Source of the DNA: Echinometra lucunter
Lineage: Eukaryota > Echinodermata > Echinoidea > Camarodonta > Echinometridae
Reading direction: 5' to 3'
Assembly (NCBI GenBank): GCA_029962745.1
Contig: CM057155.1
Coordinates: forward strand, 29,898,483 to 29,962,482
Length of the DNA stretch: 64,000 nt
Below are positions 59,364 to 64,000 of this stretch, in pieces. Under the pieces are notes generated by a model. That model saw only the letters and a program-made list of their open reading frames with translations, was not told the DNA's origin and made no database searches. The first letter of the stretch is position 1. Every line of letters begins with the position of its first letter. A program made the position numbers and the translations under genes.

Positions 59364-60229
59364 TGTTAGAGCAGGATGTGCTCAAATTATGAAGTGATAA
59401 AGATGTTCAGAGTTTTCTCTTCATTAATTTTTTTGTTTGTTGTTGTTTTTTTTGCAAAGGTTTAGAAAATACACTTCAATGATATATTTCCTTTGATGGA
59501 ATTTCAATTAATCCTTTCTGTTGATCTTTTGTTTGTATATTTTATTAGAAATTCAAATGATCTTCAGCAGTTCACATTTTTAATGGTTTGGTCATTACTC
59601 TAAATGGACACTACACCTGTAAGACCTTATCTATAAGAATGTTTTCCCTTGTAAACCTATGGAAGATGTATGCTTTTAGCTCTCCAGAATGTTATATTAC
59701 CTCCTTTGTTGTCTCCCTATCTGACATCTCCATGCAACAGAGTAAATAGAACCATCTGAGGAGTATAGGATGGTACTAAAAGGATTTGGCCTGCTGCTTT
59801 GCGGATGCTGCTTTGCGGATGCTGCCAAGTACTACTTGATGGAAACATGTTCTCATGAATCCTGCTGCAGCTTAGCCAAAGGTAGAGAAGAGACACTCCA
59901 TCAAAGATACCTCCTAGTGACAACTTCAAGGTAGTGTCCTACCACTGCTGCTACTGCTTTGCCAGAAGTACAGATGACAAGCAATATCCACTTCATCCCA
60001 TCGCAAGGACACAGAGATGACACCGCGTCTCTTCCAGTGCACCTCGTCTGCTTCTGGTCCATCTAGACATCCAGACACATCAAGATATCTTCCTAGTTGC
60101 CACAGTATGGTAGGAATGGTAATAGTAGTGAGAGGTACTGATGGAGAGAATATAAATTTGTATTATTGTGTTTTATTGAATCAAACATAATCTCAGAATT
60201 TACACAATAGGAAGAAAAGGAATAAGGAC
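59364..60229. other. Downstream of METTL23, no gene recognised
   Basis: Mixed-composition sequence with an 11-bp tandem doublet GCTTTGCGGAT at 59796-59820. No exon or repeat family recognised. Confidence 0.4.
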
Positions 60230-60272
60230 TCAATAATAAAGAACAATAAAGAATAAGTCATCTTTCAAAATA

Positions 60273-60439
60273 CAGTCAACTCTGCATAAGTCGAATAATC
60301 GCCTAAGTCGAAGGTCTGTACTGGGTCCCATTCCTTTATATATATTTTCTATTGTTTTTGACCCCTTATAAGTCGAATTTTCCCTAAGTCGAAGCATTTT
60401 CTTCAGTCCCAAGAAATTCGACTTAGGCAGAGTTGACTG
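60273..60439. mobile_element. 167-bp pogo/Tigger-like MITE
   Basis: Ends CAGTCAACTCTGCATAAGTC and the complement of CAGTCAACTCTGCCTAAGTC, flanked by TA on both sides (60271-60272, 60440-60441). TA flanks and this style of terminus fit Tc1/mariner-pogo elements. It sits at the ATT-repeat tail of the LINE fragment. Confidence 0.8.
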
Positions 60440-60441
60440 TA

Positions 60442-61750
60442 ATAATAATAATAACAATAATAATAGATGGGATTTGTAATGCGCCAAATCCACTCTGCAG
60501 AGTGCCCAAGGTGCAGTGAAAGAAAGAAAGAGAGAGAAGAGCACAAATACAATGATAAATAAGGAACAATTAAGAGTAGGAAGCATTGAATAGACCTGTC
60601 TTAAGGTAACGTTTAAATGTGTCAATTGAAGTGCATTCACGGATAACCAGGGGAAGATCATTCCAGAGAACAGGGCCAGCGTGAGCAAAAGCCCGTACCC
60701 CCATGTCTTAACGGATTTGGGAACAACTAGGGAACCAGAGTTGGATGAACGTAGGGACCTGACAGGAGTGTATTTGTTAATCAGATTGATGTTGTATTGT
60801 GGAGCAGAACCATTAATTGCATGGAATACAAGGAGAAGGATTTTGAAGGTGATGCGATCGTTGACCTTCAACCAATGTAGAGATTTCAGGATGGGTGTGA
60901 TATGAACATGTTTTTTAGATAGGGTGACCATGCGTGCTGCAGCATTTTGGAGCTTTTGGAGTTTAGACAACTGGGTGTTGGGTAAGTTGTAAAGCAAGGC
61001 ATTCCCGAAATCAAGTCGTGAAGAAATCAGTGCATGAACTAATTTTTCAGTGGCAGATTTTGGCAAATATTTCCTAATGAACCCAATATTGCGGAGCTGA
61101 TACCTTACTGATCTACAGATGTTGGTTATTTGATTTGACATAGACATTCCACAATCTAACATGACCCCTAGGTTACGACACGTCTGGGACACATTTATGG
61201 TACATCCCGAAAAAGAGACGGATGACAACTTGACCTTACTAAGTTGAGCCAGTGAACCAAAAAGAAGGAACTCAGTTTTGGAGGGATTCAATTTTAATGA
61301 ATGATGATCCAGCCAGGAGTGAATGTCAGAGAGACAATTCTCAAGACGGGTAATTGCATTTTTTGCATCAGTCTGGTTTGGTTTGAAGGAGAGATAGAGT
61401 TGGATGTCGTCGGCATAGATATGATAATTGATATTATGGCGTCGTAAGATATGTCCCAAACTAATCAAATAAATTGAAAATAAAGTGGGCCCGCCCACAG
61501 AACCCTGCGGAACACCGTGAGTAAGAGGCATGCTGGTAGATTTGCAGTCATTAATACAGACAATCTGTGAGTGACAGGAAGATAAGACTGAAACCATGCA
61601 TGTGCCTGACCCCTAACACCAAATGAACTGATTGTATTAAGCAGAACAGTATGATTGACGGTATCAAAAGTGGAAGACAAGTAGAGTAAGAACATGGCTG
61701 AGATATTTCCTTTGTCCATTCCCTGAAGGATGGAGGACAAATGAGTATAT
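60442..61750 (-). mobile_element. CR1/L2-like non-LTR retrotransposon fragment, decayed
   Basis: On the - strand: degenerate motif A (LYLSSTFDTVNHTVLL), [15 protein letters not shown], a frameshift, then [11 protein letters not shown] (motif B), [14 protein letters not shown] (motif C), [47 protein letters not shown] and [19 protein letters not shown], the usual RT-thumb/C-terminal order. It is 5' truncated, retaining roughly the C-terminal half of ORF2. The 3' end reads GCGCATTACAAATCCCATC followed by (ATT)n, typical of this LINE group. Frameshifts make it non-functional. Confidence 0.92.
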
Positions 61751-64000
61751 CAAATAGAAAAACAGGACCAGCACAGCATTGAAATGCCTTCAAATATAAA
61801 AATCACTGTTCAGTACAGGCCGGGTGCTTAAATAGTGAAATCAAAGAAGGAAAAACAAAACGTTTGAACACAAACTGAGTGTCCAGCTGATGAACTGATG
61901 TTTATGCAGTTAACAAGTTAATCACTCTCCTTTTTTTCAAACCAAAGCCTGACATCAAGTGACAAATGAAAAGAGAGAGAGGCTAAATACCTGTGAATAG
62001 GTAAATATAGTATTACCATAAATATCCGATCCATAATAGGGCTATTCATGTCTTCTAGAGTGTATGTGTTCTGTTCTGTCAAACCCCCTTGACCTTGCAA
62101 GAAACTCATGCAATAATAAGTAGTTTTTCTTATTTCAATAACCAAATGCTATCAGGATTCATGGAGAACAGCTTCTCCTCTTCCTTCAGACTTTTAGCAA
62201 GATCCTAATGTTGTTTTTTTTTTTTCCTTTTTTTTTCCTTTCTATATCACTCATAGCATACATCTTTGCATGATTGATGACTAAGCCAGCACCATGCCAG
62301 TGATCTGCCTGGCACAGCTACCATGTGAATGCACCAAATATGCAGGTGTTCTCCTTCTTTGGAATGCTATCAATGTTTAGTGGGCTCTTTCCCTTGGTAC
62401 GCCATCTCCTCCTATTCCTTCTTTTGGGATGATACAACTATCTCCTCCAACTTGTCAAAAGTAGTCTTGTTGCTTGAAATGTTCACTTATCGCAATCTCC
62501 AAAGCGCATACCTACTTTATTATGGGTGCTGCCATGTTGGGTTAAATAGTGAGCACTGATTGGTCAAGAGAATTTAACCATCTTTGGAATAAAATCTCAG
62601 CAAATTAGCAGTGATCTTTAGTCATGAAAACAAGACATGACACACTTGCATTATTCCCTCAACACATTAGACTCCTGCTGCTTTTATTTCAGCCTCTGTC
62701 TGGCTTTTAGCTATTCCCTGACTCATCCAGTTTTAGGCTTTTCTTTAGCCCTTTACCATTGTTTGGCCTTCGGGCCCAGTCATCTTATCCTTCATGTTAC
62801 CTTACAACAAATGACAACAACAAATTTTCCATTAAAGAAAACAGCCCGAATTGTCAGATTTTGGAATGTTCTCAAAATCCCTGAATTTGTCTGACTTACA
62901 CATAAATGGCAAACTGGTTGCACATCAGGTTTCTCACTTTATTTTTAACTTAACTGCAGTGAAATGACAAATGTATGCAGTTTTGAGTGTTCTACACTAT
63001 AGGGTGCCTTGTCTTTTATGTAACTAAGGAATTTTGTAGTAGTAATTGAGTACCGGTATATTGGTGAGATTAATTTGATGTGTAACTGTACACGTAGGTG
63101 CTTTGCTTATCCTCATTACTCTTGAAAATATATCTGCATCTGGTTGTGGAACTTTCCTAGAATCTTGTTGCATGTAAATATTAGTACATGTCTTCTGTGA
63201 GATTGATGAGTAGAAGCAAGGAAGTGGCCTGGATGGTTATCTAAAGCCATACAGAGCATGTACTCTGGTAGAAGAGACATGTATTATACTACAGTGTATT
63301 CAGTATTGTTCATAAATTTGTTCCTTTGTCTAATATTCTTAACTAGATGTGTATTGTCTTTTCCTCTAAAAATAGAGATTCACAGTTCAGGGGGAACACA
63401 GTTCTTTGGCCATTCTTCCTTTTTTTGCCTTTTTCCCCCCCTAATAGACTAATGTCATTCACTCACTATTCACACACTAGCTCAGCTGACAATGTTGATC
63501 AGCTCTTTCTGTGTTCTTGCTTGTATGAGAAACCTGTGTGTCTCATATACAACTCTGTTGGACAAGGGCCGTAAGCACACACATATTGCTTGTAAACTGG
63601 TTGTTAGCAAGCAGCACCCTCGTTAGTCTTTATGGATATTTTCATAGAGAATTTTTACGAGTTTATGTTTAGATCTTTTGTGTAGGAAAAACCTCATAGA
63701 CCTGCACTACTTTGAAAGTAATGGCAGCTCAACCAGGTACATGTACTATTTTTCAAAGTTGTTGGTATTTGTTGTTGTTGGATCATTACTTGCACCATGT
63801 TGCTGTTGTTGATATAGCTGCTTGAATCTATGTGCTCTTTTCTCTCTGTGTCTTCACTTCTGTTTACTTGTTCTTGCTGCATGTTAAAGTGCTATCATTT
63901 CACTTCCATACCTTCTCTTGGCTGATTCTTTACCAATTCTTCATCTAACATTTACAATATACAAATTTTGACATACAGATCACCTGCAGCTGCAGGAACT
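61751..64000. other. No gene recognised
   Basis: Relatively repeat-poor, mixed composition. No frame with family similarity and no exon with convincing flanks was identified. It could contain UTR or intron of a neighbouring gene beyond the window. Confidence 0.4.

Overview
This is a gene-poor, repeat-rich eukaryotic window, most probably from a marine invertebrate deuterostome. An echinoderm such as a sea urchin fits best. The reasons are a clear METTL23 orthologue with short exons and kilobase-scale introns, CR1/L2-like non-LTR retrotransposon remnants ending in ATT-type microsatellites or (ATTCA)n/(CTGAA)n tails, tRNA-derived SINEs, many small TIR elements, the recurring core TTTGGCTCGCTCGCTTCG, and very frequent poly-C tracts. 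The species call is inference. No bacterial, plasmid or phage gene organisation is present.

The one gene that can be reconstructed is METTL23 on the + strand. It has five coding exons between 52769 and 59263 that join in frame to a 225-residue class I SAM-dependent protein methyltransferase. A poly(A) signal lies about 95 bp after the stop codon, and a likely 5' non-coding exon ends at a good donor at 48311. A second gene probably starts on the - strand at 43628: a 35-codon first exon (basic N-terminus, hydrophobic segment) runs into a consensus donor at 43524. Its remaining exons were not found. METTL23 and this gene would be divergently oriented.

Layout. 0-7 kb: GA-rich minisatellite, a 570-bp TIR element, AGGTCA-rich tandem repeats. 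7-21 kb: TTAA-flanked MITEs (7426-7920 and 18093-18579), SINE-like repeats, microsatellites, and a degenerate ~150-bp repeat array (15.8-17.1 kb). 21.8-23.1 kb: a nearly perfect 36-bp minisatellite and a 131-bp palindrome. 27.9-31 kb: three-layer nest (dispersed repeat, then a 5'-truncated LINE, then a hAT-like MITE with a perfect 8-bp target duplication). 31.6-38 kb: SINE, AAT/ATG microsatellites, MITEs. 39-48 kb: SINEs, a tandem repeat with perfect hairpins, a complete 657-bp non-autonomous hAT with 8-bp target duplication, a tRNA-like pseudogene without anticodon arm, a ~1-kb CAACGTTG-rich repeat, and more hAT-like and TTAA elements. 48-59.3 kb: METTL23, whose introns carry a 340-bp mobile repeat in opposite orientations, an apparently perfect 1309-bp tandem duplication, a 783-bp TIR element, a 599-bp palindrome and a 1.5-kb element with internal tandem repeats. 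59.4-64 kb: second LINE fragment with a pogo-like MITE at its tail, then sequence with no recognised gene.

No novel gene system was found. The unusual content is structural: large inverted repeats inside a transcribed gene, datable nested insertions, and apparently undescribed non-autonomous element families.
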